Shown here: positions 27,537-36,772 of the stretch, one piece after another
Position numbering within the stretch: position 1 is the stretch's first letter
Layout: each line of letters opens with the position of its first letter
Assembly (NCBI RefSeq): GCF_001020205.1
Contig: NZ_CP011663.1
Location: 1,612,001-1,676,000, forward strand
Reading direction: 5' to 3'
DNA: 64,000 nucleotides
Origin: Clostridium sporogenes
Lineage (GTDB): Bacteria > Bacillota > Clostridia > Clostridiales > Clostridiaceae
Position numbers and translations under genes: made by a program
Notes under the pieces: generated by a model
What the model saw: only the letters and a program-made list of their open reading frames with translations
Database searches by the model: none
Told to the model about the DNA's origin: nothing

Positions 27537-28268
27537 ATGAGAAATAACGAAGCTACTATATTTATATTCATAGCTTCTATAGCGGTAGGAATATTAATCT
27601 CCATGAATATAAGTTTTAAAAAGGTAAATGCTAGAACTTTTTTAAATGTAAAACAATATCAAGAATCACTTAATGAAAAAAATAAATTATATGCAGAGGT
27701 TAGTAACTTAAAGGAAAAATATAATGCTTACTATGAAAAATTAGAAAAATATGAAAATCAATTGTCAAACGACCAAGAAATAAGAGAAGAGGTTAATAAG
27801 GAAATTTTTCAAAACAAATTACAATTAGGAACTATACCTGTAGAAGGACCAGGAGTAAGGATAGTATTAAATGATGCAGATAAGGAATTATTTGAAGGAG
27901 GAACCTACGAAGAAAATAAACTTAAATTAATACATAATACAGATATTATACAGGTTATAAATGATTTAAAAAATGCTAAAGTAGAGGCTATATCTTTAAA
28001 TGGCCAAAGAATAACTAATGTTTCTGATATATATTGTGATGGAACTTTTATTGGAATAAATGGAGGAATAAAATTATTAGCTCCTTTTTATATTGAGGCT
28101 ATAGGTGATAAAACATCAATTAAAGAATATATGCTTAGAAATGATGGTTATCTTCAAATATTAATGCTTAGAAAAATATATGTGGATATACAAGAAAAAG
28201 ATAAAATAATAGTACCAGCTTATAGTAATGGTAAAAAGCCCAAAAATATTAAATCCACAGAAAAATAA
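27537..28268 (+). CDS. DUF881 family membrane protein (second copy)
   Basis: A 243-aa paralogue of the gene at 26440: an N-terminal span (residues ~8-25), a coiled coil (~40-85), then the domain starting VEGPGVRIVLNDADKE with AKVEAISLNGQRITN. It starts at ATG 27537 immediately after the sbp stop, behind GAGGTG. The DUF881-sbp-DUF881 arrangement suggests the three products act together in the envelope (inference). Confidence 0.88.
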   Translation: MRNNEATIFIFIASIAVGILISMNISFKKVNARTFLNVKQYQESLNEKNKLYAEVSNLKEKYNAYYEKLEKYENQLSNDQEIREEVNKEIFQNKLQLGTIPVEGPGVRIVLNDADKELFEGGTYEENKLKLIHNTDIIQVINDLKNAKVEAISLNGQRITNVSDIYCDGTFIGINGGIKLLAPFYIEAIGDKTSIKEYMLRNDGYLQILMLRKIYVDIQEKDKIIVPAYSNGKKPKNIKSTEK

Positions 28269-28354
28269 TTAGTTTAAAAGTGTTTAATCGTGAAGGACTT
28301 TTGGATTTTATAGAGAATATTATAAAGTAAATAATAATTAGGCTGTAAGGGGGC

Positions 28355-29032
28355 ATGACTTTGGAAATAGAAGGCAATATTAATAGCATAAAAAAAAGTT
28401 TACCAAAAGATGTAACTCTTATAGGGGTATCCAAAACTAAACCAGTAGAATATATAGAGGAAGCATATGAAGCTGGATTGAGAGATTTTGGAGAAAATAA
28501 GGTGCAAGAGCTTGTAGATAAAATAGAGTATTTTAAAGAAAAAAAAGATATAAGATGGCATTTAATAGGACACCTTCAAAGAAATAAGATAAAGTATATA
28601 GTAGGAAAGGTTTATTTAATACATTCCTTAGATAGTATTAGACTTTTAGAAGAAATAGAGGATAAGTATAAAAAACAAAATAAGATAGCAAATGTACTAA
28701 TTCAGATAAACATAGGGAAAGAAGAAAGTAAATATGGCATATATAAAGAAGATTTAGGAAATATGCTAGATGCTATAGAAAAATGTGAAAATGTGAAAGC
28801 CAAGGGTCTTATGACCATAATACCTAAAGGATCTGATGAGGAATGTGCTAAATATTTTAGACAAATGAAAGAAATCTTTTCAACACTACAAAATAAAAGC
28901 TTTAAAAATATAGAAGTGAAATATTTATCTATGGGAATGACAGGAGATTACCCTATTGCTATAAAAGAAGGATCTAATATGATAAGAGTAGGACAAGGAA
29001 TTTTTGGAAAAAGAAATTATGATATAAAGTAA
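28355..29032 (+). CDS. YggS/YlmE family pyridoxal phosphate homeostasis protein
   Basis: A 225-aa PLP-binding alanine-racemase-fold protein with Lys27 in IGVSKTKPVEYI as the cofactor lysine, FGENKVQEL, WHLIGHLQRNK and the phosphate-binding LSMGMTGDYPIAI. Members control PLP and amino-acid pools and have no known catalytic activity. It sits in the ylm group before sepF as in Bacillus. The ATG at 28355 is only 1-2 nt from the AAGGGGG RBS. The TTG at 28361 (two codons later) has better spacing and may be the true start. Confidence 0.9.
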   Translation: MTLEIEGNINSIKKSLPKDVTLIGVSKTKPVEYIEEAYEAGLRDFGENKVQELVDKIEYFKEKKDIRWHLIGHLQRNKIKYIVGKVYLIHSLDSIRLLEEIEDKYKKQNKIANVLIQINIGKEESKYGIYKEDLGNMLDAIEKCENVKAKGLMTIIPKGSDEECAKYFRQMKEIFSTLQNKSFKNIEVKYLSMGMTGDYPIAIKEGSNMIRVGQGIFGKRNYDIK

Positions 29033-29052
29033 TTATTAAGGAGGTAAACATT

Positions 29053-29505
29053 ATGTCAGGTAAAATATTAGATAAGATGGCTGGACTTTTAGGCCTAGAG
29101 GATGATTTAGAAGAGGATTTAGAAGAAGTAGAAGAAGAAACAGTAGAGGAAGAAGTAACTCCACTTATATCTTCAAATACAAAGAGAAATAATAAAGTAG
29201 TAAGTATACATACAGCAGTTTCAGCTAAAGTTAAAATAATAAAACCCTGTAGTTATGAAGAAGCTGTAGATATATGTGATGAATTAAAGAATAGAAAAAT
29301 AATAATAGTAAATACTACTGATTTAGAAACTAAAATAGCCCAAAGATTATTAGACTTTATGGGTGGCGCAAGCTATGCATTAGGTGGTAGCTTAGAAGAA
29401 GTAGAAAAATCTGTATATATATTAGCACCTTCAACAGTAGAAGTTACCAATGAACTTAAAAGTCAATTAATATCTAGTAAGGGCATATTTAATTGGAATA
29501 AATAA
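29053..29505 (+). CDS. sepF: cell division protein SepF
   Basis: A 150-aa protein. The N-terminal amphipathic helix (MSGKILDKMAGLLGL) binds membrane, an acidic linker (~residues 18-40) follows, and the C-terminal SepF domain begins near KVKIIKPCSYEEAVDI and includes FMGGASYALGGSLEEV. SepF tethers FtsZ to the membrane. ftsZ itself is not in the window. AAGGAGGTAAAC ahead of the ATG is a strong RBS. Confidence 0.95.
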   Translation: MSGKILDKMAGLLGLEDDLEEDLEEVEEETVEEEVTPLISSNTKRNNKVVSIHTAVSAKVKIIKPCSYEEAVDICDELKNRKIIIVNTTDLETKIAQRLLDFMGGASYALGGSLEEVEKSVYILAPSTVEVTNELKSQLISSKGIFNWNK

Positions 29506-29520
29506 AATTTGGAGGCAAAT

Positions 29521-29796
29521 ATGGTATCTAACACTATAACAACAGCGGTATCACTTTTATTTAGGCTTTTAGAAGGAGCTATTTTAATTGATGTACTATT
29601 ATCTTGGATAGCTCCTGGAAGAAGGGATCCTTTCACCAATTTTATACATAGTCTTACGGATCCACTTATGAAACCTGCAAGAAGTTTTCAAAATAAAATA
29701 GCTCCTAATTTGATGATAGATTTTTCACCTATATTTGCTTTTGTTTTATTAGATATTTTAAGAAATTTAGTTTTTATTATTTTAGGAATGTTCTAA
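29521..29796 (+). CDS. YggT family membrane protein
   Basis: A 91-aa protein with two hydrophobic spans and the YggT motif LLSWIAPGRRDPFTNFIHSLTDP. The position between sepF and ylmH is conserved in Firmicutes. The role is unknown, with suggested links to envelope or osmotic stress. The frame opens four codons earlier at a TTG (29509), but GGAGG at 29511-29515 overlaps it and points to ATG 29521. Confidence 0.9.
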   Translation: MVSNTITTAVSLLFRLLEGAILIDVLLSWIAPGRRDPFTNFIHSLTDPLMKPARSFQNKIAPNLMIDFSPIFAFVLLDILRNLVFIILGMF

Positions 29797-30567
29797 ATGG
29801 ACAAAGAAAAATTTTTAAATAAAGTAAATATAGAAGATAAGAGTTTATTGCTAGATATATATAATAAGGCTATTTTGGCAGAGAAAACAGGGAAACAGCT
29901 ATTTTCATCTTATTTTTGTACTAACAACATATGTAAAGTTTCTTGTGAATTGGCTCACTTTTTAAATTTAAAAATAGATATCTTTGGAGTTTTTAAAGAT
30001 GCAGAAAGACAAATTATAGGATTTAATGTTTATGATACTAAAGATTTTCCAATAGTTCTAGTTAAAATAGACTATAATTCTAAATTTGTGAATCTAGAAC
30101 ACAAGGATTTTTTAGGTGCTTTAACATCCTTAGGCATAAAGAGAGAAAAAATGGGAGATTTGGTTTTAAAACAAAACAGTTGTTATGTGCCTATTTATGA
30201 AGATTTATATGAATATATATATATGAATTTAGATCATATAGCTAAAGTACCCTGTAGAATAGAAAAGATGGATTTAAAAACTCAGGTGATTCCTGAGTTT
30301 AATTTTCAAGAAAAGTCTATTATTGTTTCTTCTAATAGAGCAGATTCTATAGTGGCATCTCTATGTAATATTTCAAGAACTAAGGCGCTAGATTTAATAG
30401 GAGCCTCAAAAGTATTTGTGGATTATGATGAAGTTAAATCTAAAACCAAAGAAATATATAGAGGATCTATAGTGACTATAAGAGGATATGGTAAATTTAA
30501 AATGGATTCTTTTATAGGGGAAACAGCTAAAGGAAGAATTAAAATATTATTTAAAAAATTTATTTGA
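29797..30567 (+). CDS. ylmH: YlmH-like S4-domain RNA-binding protein
   Basis: A 256-aa protein with an N-terminal YlmH domain and a C-terminal S4 RNA-binding domain (from about residue 178, SIVASLCNISRTKALDLI...VFVDYDEV...GSIVTIRGYGKF). YlmH proteins bind the ribosome/50S-peptidyl-tRNA complexes in quality control. The start codon follows the yggT stop without a gap, so the two are translationally coupled. Confidence 0.9.
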   Translation: MDKEKFLNKVNIEDKSLLLDIYNKAILAEKTGKQLFSSYFCTNNICKVSCELAHFLNLKIDIFGVFKDAERQIIGFNVYDTKDFPIVLVKIDYNSKFVNLEHKDFLGALTSLGIKREKMGDLVLKQNSCYVPIYEDLYEYIYMNLDHIAKVPCRIEKMDLKTQVIPEFNFQEKSIIVSSNRADSIVASLCNISRTKALDLIGASKVFVDYDEVKSKTKEIYRGSIVTIRGYGKFKMDSFIGETAKGRIKILFKKFI

Positions 30568-30582
30568 TTTGAGGTGTGTTCT

Positions 30583-31242
30583 ATGAAGATAACATCAATG
30601 GATATTACGAATAAACAATTCAAAAAATCCATGAGAGGATATAATTGTGATGAAGTAGATGAGTTTTTGGATAAAATATCAGAGGACTATGAAGAGCTAT
30701 ATAAAGATAATTCATCTTTAAGGGAAAGAGTAAATACATTAGAAGAGAGATTAAACCATTATGATAAAATGGAAGAAACTATACAAAATACTCTTTTATT
30801 AGCACAAAATGCAGCAGAGCAAGCAAAGGAAACAGCTCAGAAAGAAGCAGATTTAATAATAAAAAATGCTAATGATTCTGCTAAAAGGGTTATAGAAAAG
30901 TCTCAAGAAGATGTTATGAAAATAAATGATGAATTCCAGTATACAAAACAAGAGTTTAATAAATTTAGAAATAGATATAAAACATTTATGAAAACTCAAA
31001 TGGATATGTTTTATGAAATGGAAAAAGAATTTATGAAAAACTATAATCTTGGCACTGGTATAGAAGAAAAGTTTGTGCCTGAAAAAGAAATCGAAGTTCA
31101 AGACAGTAGATCTTTAGTAAATGAGATAGATAATTCAGAAACTAAGGAACATAGTTTTAAAGTTTCAGATATTACTATAGATAATTCTTCTTTAAACAAA
31201 AATAATAATGAAATAAAGAGTTTTTATATAAAAGAGGATTAA
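30583..31242 (+). CDS. divIVA: DivIVA family cell-pole/division protein
   Basis: A 219-aa protein starting with the conserved membrane-binding segment MKITSMDITNKQFKKSMRGY and NCDEVDEFLDKI, then a long coiled coil (~residues 35-150) and a variable C-terminus. It marks curved membranes and organises division/pole factors. An upstream in-frame GTG (30574) overlaps the GAGGTG RBS, so ATG 30583 is used. Last gene of the cluster, followed by a strong terminator. Confidence 0.93.
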   Translation: MKITSMDITNKQFKKSMRGYNCDEVDEFLDKISEDYEELYKDNSSLRERVNTLEERLNHYDKMEETIQNTLLLAQNAAEQAKETAQKEADLIIKNANDSAKRVIEKSQEDVMKINDEFQYTKQEFNKFRNRYKTFMKTQMDMFYEMEKEFMKNYNLGTGIEEKFVPEKEIEVQDSRSLVNEIDNSETKEHSFKVSDITIDNSSLNKNNNEIKSFYIKED

Positions 31243-31245
31243 CAG

Positions 31246-31276
31246 AAGAGTTTTTGCATATAGCAAAAACTCTTTT
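31246..31276 (+). terminator. terminator of the division cluster
   Basis: AAGAGTTTTTGC (31246-31257) pairs perfectly with GCAAAAACTCTT (31263-31274) over a 5-nt loop, with a T-run continuing to 31276. Confidence 0.88.
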
Positions 31277-31392
31277 GATCTATATAAATGAAAAAGTTTT
31301 TAGCTTTATAATTAATAAATTATTTTTAATAAATAAAAAAGTGAAATTATACCTAATATACTAATAAAATATTGGCTATATGGTATAATAAA

Positions 31393-31517
31393 TTTATCCG
31401 ATGATTGACCGCTATAATAATCCCATATGAGTAAAGAGCAGCTACGTCCCTGGATAACGATTTGTAAGCTTTACAGGGAGTAAAAATTCCCTTTAAAGCT
31501 TACAAATCTGCTTATCC
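31393..31517 (+). repeat. dispersed double-hairpin repeat, copy 1 (aroB leader)
   Basis: It begins TTATCC (31394-31399), has GGATAA in the middle (31452-31457) and ends TTATCC (31512-31517), so the central hexamer can pair with either end. The second half is a near-perfect hairpin: GATTTGTAAGCTTTA (31459-31473) with 31494-31508, topped by AGGGA/TCCCT. A TATAAT at 31384-31389 lies just upstream, so the element may form the 5' end of the aroB transcript. It shares architecture with 36633, 51990 and, reversed, 47571. Confidence 0.7.
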
Positions 31518-31549
31518 AAATTACTTTATATATGAAAGTAGGTGAAGTT

Positions 31550-32638
31550 ATGAAAGAAATAATATTAGAAAGTTTAGAACTTAAGCATAGGGTGTACATA
31601 AATAATAACTTAAATAGATTTCACAATATACTTTTAGAAAATAAGATAAAGGATACAGATAGTATATTTATAGTAACGGATAAAAATATATATAGCTTAT
31701 ATAAACATAAGATGGAACAATTTATAAATAAAAATAAATATTTTGTATTTGTAATGGATACAGGAGAAGAAAACAAAAATATTAATACAGTAAATAAAAT
31801 ATATGATTTTTTAATAGATAATAATGCTAATAGGCATAGTGTATTAATAGCTTTTGGTGGAGGAATAGTAGGAGATATTACAGGTTTTGTGGCTTCTACA
31901 TATATGAGAGGTATCCGATTTATAAATATACCAACTACACTATTGGCACAAGTAGATAGCTCAATAGGAGGAAAAGTTGGTTATAATCATAGAGAAATAA
32001 AAAATTTAATAGGGAACTTTTATAATCCAGTATTTGTTTATGTAAGTACTAGTTTTTTAAAAACTTTAAGTGAAAGAGAGTTTTTAAACGGATTAGGAGA
32101 AATAATAAAATATTCTTTAATAAGAGAGAATGATTTAGCTTATTTTATAGAAAAAAATATTAAATTTATATTAGAAAGAGAGCAAGATAAACTTATTCAT
32201 ATAGTGAAAGAATGTTTATCTATAAAAGCAGCTATTGTAGAAGAAGATTTTAGAGATTTAGGTATGAGAAATTCCTTGAATTTTGGTCATACCGTAGGGC
32301 ATGCTATAGAAGTTAATTCTAATTACAGGATATCTCATGGAGAAGCAGTAGCTTTAGGCATATTAGTAGCTTTAAAATTGTCAGAAAAAAAGCTGAAGCT
32401 AGATAAAAACATATATAATAATATAGTAAAGTTATATAAAAAGTTAAATTTACCACTTTTCTATGAAGTTGACAACTATAAAACATTTTTGTATGCTATA
32501 AGACATGATAAAAAAAATAGGGACAAAATTAGATTTGCTTTATTAGAGGAAGTAGGTAAAGTAAAGGTAAAGGTAGAAGTGGAAGAAAATGAAATTATTA
32601 AAGCAATAAAGGAAAGTATAGATAGGGAGGAAAAGTAA
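31550..32638 (+). CDS. aroB: 3-dehydroquinate synthase
   Basis: A 362-aa NAD+- and metal-dependent enzyme converting DAHP to 3-dehydroquinate, step two of the shikimate pathway. Motifs: AFGGGIVGDITGFVAST, IPTTLLAQVDSSIGGKV, GEIIKYSLI and LNFGHTVGHAIE with the metal-binding His/Glu. An in-frame ATG at 31532 exists, but AGGTG lies 6 nt before ATG 31550. mtnN follows without a gap. aroF and aroA lie downstream, giving an aro group of three enzymes. Confidence 0.95.
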   Translation: MKEIILESLELKHRVYINNNLNRFHNILLENKIKDTDSIFIVTDKNIYSLYKHKMEQFINKNKYFVFVMDTGEENKNINTVNKIYDFLIDNNANRHSVLIAFGGGIVGDITGFVASTYMRGIRFINIPTTLLAQVDSSIGGKVGYNHREIKNLIGNFYNPVFVYVSTSFLKTLSEREFLNGLGEIIKYSLIRENDLAYFIEKNIKFILEREQDKLIHIVKECLSIKAAIVEEDFRDLGMRNSLNFGHTVGHAIEVNSNYRISHGEAVALGILVALKLSEKKLKLDKNIYNNIVKLYKKLNLPLFYEVDNYKTFLYAIRHDKKNRDKIRFALLEEVGKVKVKVEVEENEIIKAIKESIDREEK

Positions 32639-33331
32639 ATGACAATAGGTATAATAGGTGCAATGGACGAAGAATTAGAATTACTATTAAAGGAATTAGA
32701 GTTAGAAAGAAAACAAGTTAAAGCCAACATGACCTTTAATTTTGGTAAACTTTGGGGTAACGATGTAGTGGCTGTAAGATGCGGGATAGGCAAAGTAAAT
32801 GCAGCTGTTTGTGCTCAAATACTCATAGATGATTTTAATGTGGATAAAATAATAAATGTAGGTATAGCTGGAGGAACAGCAGAAAATGTATTACCAGGAG
32901 ATGTGGTAGTAGCCAATAGTTTAGTTCAACATGATATGGATACTTCTGCTTTTGGAGATCCAATAGGACAAATTCCAAGATTAGATACCTTTGATTTTAA
33001 ATGTGACATTGAATTAATAGAAAAAGCTAAGAAGGCCTTCCAGAATAGAACAGAACATAAATGTTTAGTAGGAAGAATAGTTACAGGAGATCAATTCATA
33101 AATGATAAGGAAAGAGTTCAATGGATGTGCAAAGAGTTTAATGCACTAGCTTGTGAAATGGAGGGTGGAAGTATAGCTCAGGTTTCTTATTTAAATAATG
33201 TTCCATTTGTAGTTATAAGATCCATATCAGATAATGCAAGTACAGGAGCTCATATGGAATATGAAGATTTTATGACTATAGCTATAAAAAATTCTACCAA
33301 CATATTAAAAGGAATGCTTACAAATATATAA
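32639..33331 (+). CDS. mtnN: 5'-methylthioadenosine/S-adenosylhomocysteine nucleosidase
   Basis: A 230-aa nucleoside phosphorylase-fold enzyme that hydrolyses MTA and SAH to adenine and the thioribose or ribosyl-homocysteine product. MTIGIIGAMDEELELL, VGIAGGTAENVLPGDVVVA, the FNALACEMEGGSIAQV nucleoside-binding Glu and RSISDNAS with catalytic Asp are complete. The start codon directly follows the aroB stop, and the RBS GGGAGG lies inside aroB, indicating coupling. Its place among aro genes is unusual. Confidence 0.95.
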   Translation: MTIGIIGAMDEELELLLKELELERKQVKANMTFNFGKLWGNDVVAVRCGIGKVNAAVCAQILIDDFNVDKIINVGIAGGTAENVLPGDVVVANSLVQHDMDTSAFGDPIGQIPRLDTFDFKCDIELIEKAKKAFQNRTEHKCLVGRIVTGDQFINDKERVQWMCKEFNALACEMEGGSIAQVSYLNNVPFVVIRSISDNASTGAHMEYEDFMTIAIKNSTNILKGMLTNI

Positions 33332-33451
33332 ATTTATCAGATGTTTAGTTATTTAAAAGTTTAAAATAGTATATAAAATACTTTAATAGTATATAAAAAC
33401 ATTAGTCTAAAGAAGAGAGAAAAGAAAGAAATTTTCGTAGGTGATATTTTA

Positions 33452-34252
33452 ATGGAAAAATTATTAGTAGATAGAAAAAATGGTAAAGATATTATAGTCA
33501 AAGTAGGAGATATAGTCATAGGTAGAGAAGAAAAAGTAATTATATCAGGTCCTTGTGCAGTAGAAGATGAAAAAACAGTTATGTCCATAGCAGGAAGCCT
33601 TAAAAAATTAGGAGTTCATATGTTAAGAGGAGGAGCCTTTAAACCAAGAACTTCTCCTTATTCTTTCCAGGGGTTAAAATTTGAAGGACTTAAAATTTTA
33701 AAAGAATGTGGAGACGAATTTAACATGCCCATAGTAAGCGAAGTAATGGATGCTAGGGATTTAGAAGAAGCTTATGATTATATTGATATGATACAAATAG
33801 GTTCAAGAAACATGTATAACTATACTCTTTTAAAAGAGGTAGGAAAGACAAAAAAGCCTATTCTTTTAAAAAGAGGCATGAGCGCTACTCTTAATGAATG
33901 GATTTATGCGGCAGAGTATATAATGAGTGAAGGTAATATGAATGTAGTATTATGTGAAAGAGGTATAAGAACCTTTGAAAGTTATACAAGAAATACATTA
34001 GATTTAAATACTGTAGCAGTAATAAAGGATAAGTATAGAGTTCCTATAATAGTAGATCCAAGTCATGCCACAGGTTTTAGGGAATATGTAAAACCAATGT
34101 CTTTAGCTTCTATAGCAGCAGGGGCGGATGGGCTTATAATAGAAAGTCATATAAATCCAGATAATGCTATATCTGATGCTAGACAGACTATAAATGTTAA
34201 AGAGATGAAAGAAATAATTGATAAAGTAAAACAAATGAATAAAATATTATAG
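33452..34252 (+). CDS. aroF: 3-deoxy-7-phosphoheptulonate (DAHP) synthase
   Basis: A 266-aa DAHP synthase of the short AroA(beta)/KDO8P-like type, joining PEP and erythrose 4-phosphate. IISGPCAVEDEKTVMSIA, RGGAFKPRTSPYSFQG, KRGMSATLNEW and VDPSHATGFREYV supply the metal and phosphate ligands. It lacks a fused chorismate mutase or ACT domain, so feedback control must come from elsewhere, if at all. It lies 120 bp after mtnN. Confidence 0.93.
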   Translation: MEKLLVDRKNGKDIIVKVGDIVIGREEKVIISGPCAVEDEKTVMSIAGSLKKLGVHMLRGGAFKPRTSPYSFQGLKFEGLKILKECGDEFNMPIVSEVMDARDLEEAYDYIDMIQIGSRNMYNYTLLKEVGKTKKPILLKRGMSATLNEWIYAAEYIMSEGNMNVVLCERGIRTFESYTRNTLDLNTVAVIKDKYRVPIIVDPSHATGFREYVKPMSLASIAAGADGLIIESHINPDNAISDARQTINVKEMKEIIDKVKQMNKIL

Positions 34253-34418
34253 AGGAATTTTTATGATTTTCGGTTTATAGGATAGTGAATAAATTAGTCT
34301 AAAATTTTATAAGTAAAAATATTTCTATTGAAATTTGTACTAATAGGTTGAAAATAGCTTAACATAATTATGAAATTATATTCAATCTAAATTAATATTA
34401 AGAAATTGGTGAATAAAA

Positions 34419-35747
34419 ATGGATTTATTGGTTAAAGGTTTAAAAAAAAGTTTAATGGGGGAATGCGAAATAATAGGAGATAAATCTATAGGTCATAGAT
34501 CTTTAATAATAGGAGCATTAGCTAAAGGTGAATATAAAGTTTACAATTTTCCCAAGAACTTAGATTGTATGGCTACTTTAGACTCTATGAAAAAACTTGG
34601 AGTAGATATAAAGGTAGAAGGAAATACTTTAAAGGTAAATTCCCCTGGTTATGAAAATTTTAATAAGAAACCAGAAGTACTACAGGGCAAAAATTCAGGA
34701 ACTACAGTAAGGCTTATGGCGGGTGTTTTAAGTGGCATAGGGGCAGAAACAAAATTTATAGGTGATGAATCTTTAAGTTGTAGACCTATGAAAAGAATTA
34801 TAGAACCCTTAGAAAAAATGGGAGCAAAAATAGAAAGCAAAGATAATAAACTACCTCTTAAGTTTTTAAAGCATGATGGACTAAATCCTATAAAATATAA
34901 TATGGAAGTAGCATCCGCCCAAGTAAAATCCTGTATATTGTTAGCAGGTTTAATGTCAAAAGGAAAAACCACAATAGTAGAGGATAAGTCTACCAGAGAT
35001 CATACGGAGAGAATGTTAAAATATTTAAATGCTTATATAAATATAAGAAATATATATTCTAAGGATAGAAAGAAAAGTACTTTTAAAAAAGAAATAACTA
35101 TAAAAAAGTCTAAATTAAATAGTAAAGATATATATGTACCCGGAGATATATCCTCAGCAGCCTTCTTAATTTCAGCAAGTTTACTTATAGAAGGTTCTAA
35201 TTTGTGTATAAAAAATGTACTTTTAAATGAAGGCAGGATAGAATATATAAATGTTTTAAGGAATATGGGAGCAAATATAGAAATAGAAAAGGGACAGTTA
35301 TTAAATGGTGAACTTGTAGGAAATATATCTGTGAAAGGAAGCTATCTAAAGGGTATTACAGTAGAAAAACATATTATACCTAATATAATAGATGAAATAC
35401 CAGTACTTTCTGTAATAGCCGCCTTTAGTGAAGGGAAAACTATATTTAAATCTGTAGAAGAACTGAAATTTAAAGAAAGTAATAGAGTAGAAGCTATTAT
35501 AGAAAATTTAAAAAGGGCTGGGGTAAAATCTGCATATAAAAATGGAGATTTAATTATAGAAGGAAACAAATCTTACATAGATAAATCCTTAGAGATAGAA
35601 AGTTTCAAAGACCACAGAATAGCTTTAGCTTTTTTAGTTTTATCTTTAAAAAATAAAAAACATACTTTAATTAAGGATTACGAATGTACAGAAATATCAT
35701 TTCCTAATTCTTTAACTTTATTTAATCTAGATTACGACTTGATTTAG
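34419..35747 (+). CDS. aroA: 3-phosphoshikimate 1-carboxyvinyltransferase (EPSP synthase)
   Basis: A 442-aa enzyme forming EPSP from shikimate 3-phosphate and PEP. GDKSIGHRSLIIGALAKG, KNSGTTVRLMAG, SLSCRPMKRIIEPLEKMGA and FKESNRVEAI mark it. A lysine-rich insert (about residues 205-232) is slightly longer than usual. It lies about 170 bp downstream of aroF. aroC, aroE, aroD and aroK, expected next in many clostridia, are absent from this window. Confidence 0.93.
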   Translation: MDLLVKGLKKSLMGECEIIGDKSIGHRSLIIGALAKGEYKVYNFPKNLDCMATLDSMKKLGVDIKVEGNTLKVNSPGYENFNKKPEVLQGKNSGTTVRLMAGVLSGIGAETKFIGDESLSCRPMKRIIEPLEKMGAKIESKDNKLPLKFLKHDGLNPIKYNMEVASAQVKSCILLAGLMSKGKTTIVEDKSTRDHTERMLKYLNAYINIRNIYSKDRKKSTFKKEITIKKSKLNSKDIYVPGDISSAAFLISASLLIEGSNLCIKNVLLNEGRIEYINVLRNMGANIEIEKGQLLNGELVGNISVKGSYLKGITVEKHIIPNIIDEIPVLSVIAAFSEGKTIFKSVEELKFKESNRVEAIIENLKRAGVKSAYKNGDLIIEGNKSYIDKSLEIESFKDHRIALAFLVLSLKNKKHTLIKDYECTEISFPNSLTLFNLDYDLI

Positions 35748-35964
35748 ATAGGTATAAATTTTTTATATATAAAGAGTTTCTTACTATAATATATAATTTT
35801 AATTTAAAAAAGTAACAGTTATTATAATAAGCAAATTGTTATTATATAAAATGATAACTAAAATTAGGTTAATTAAAAGCTTTTTACATAGAATAAATAA
35901 AACAAATATACTTAAAATATCATTAGGAAAGTAAAAGTTCTATGGAGAAAGGGGTTTATAACCT

Positions 35965-36588
35965 ATGGATAAAAATTCTTTAGGATATTTTAAAAATAAA
36001 CTTATAAGAGAAAAAGAAGGCGTAAACTCTTTGCTAGAGGAAATGAAGGATAATGAAACCATAGATTCTAACTCTGCCATAAGCATAGAATTATCTAATT
36101 ATGATAACCATCCTGCAGATACAGGGTCAGAAATTTTTGAAAAAGAAAAAGGGCTGGCTCTTAAGGAAAATGAAATATCTATAATGAAAAAAATAAATGA
36201 TGCATTAAAAAATATAGAGGATGGAAGTTATGGAGTTTGTAAGAGTTGTGGGAAACATATACCAAAGGAAAGATTAGAATTCGTTCCTTATGCAGAGTTT
36301 TGTGTTAAATGCCAAAATGAAGTTAGTGGAAAAAATGTTAGAAAAGTTCAAAGACCTATTGAAGAAGAAGTATTGGGTTATCCTTTTGGATATGGATATA
36401 ATGATAAAACTACAAAAGTAGAATTTGATGCAGAAGATTCTTATCAAAGTGTAGAGTTTTTCAATAAGATGAAAAATATGGATGAATATTACAATGTAGG
36501 AGAAGAACAGGATTTAGAAGAAGAAGGTTATGTAGAACCAGTAGAAAGAATAAGTAATGAGTATTATAAAAGTACATTATATGATTAA
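35965..36588 (+). CDS. TraR/DksA-type zinc finger protein, YteA-like
   Basis: A 207-aa protein with an N-terminal helical region (residues 1-80, with DNHPADTGSE typical of YteA) and a four-cysteine zinc finger CKSCGKHIPKERLEF...CVKCQNE. The acidic C-terminal tail is variable. Relatives include Bacillus YteA, placed among sporulation-associated proteins. DksA itself binds the RNA polymerase secondary channel. The function here is not established. It lies alone between aroA and a structured repeat. Confidence 0.82.
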   Translation: MDKNSLGYFKNKLIREKEGVNSLLEEMKDNETIDSNSAISIELSNYDNHPADTGSEIFEKEKGLALKENEISIMKKINDALKNIEDGSYGVCKSCGKHIPKERLEFVPYAEFCVKCQNEVSGKNVRKVQRPIEEEVLGYPFGYGYNDKTTKVEFDAEDSYQSVEFFNKMKNMDEYYNVGEEQDLEEEGYVEPVERISNEYYKSTLYD

Positions 36589-36632
36589 AAATTAAACATC
36601 AAGTAATTATTCTAAGGTTCAGTGAGAGTCTA

Positions 36633-36772
36633 TTTATCTGATGACTACCTGCTTTAATATTCCCATCTTCTTAAAGGTGAGAGTAAAGAGTGGCTATGGA
36701 CATGGATAACTATTTCTTAAACTTTAATAGGAGTAAAAACTCCCTTTGTGAAGGAAAAAACTCTGTTTATAA
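36633..36772 (+). repeat. dispersed double-hairpin repeat, copy 2
   Basis: It begins TTTATCTGATGACTACC, carries GAGTAAAGAGTGGCTATGGACATGGATAAC in the middle (split: GAGTAAAGAGTGGC, then GGATAAC), has the conserved apical loop GGAGTAAAAACTCC and ends CTCTGTTTATAA. It is homologous to 31393 and 51990 but less well paired. It fills much of the ~320-bp gap between the YteA-like gene and lspA. The remainder of that gap is AT-rich without a gene. Confidence 0.65.
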
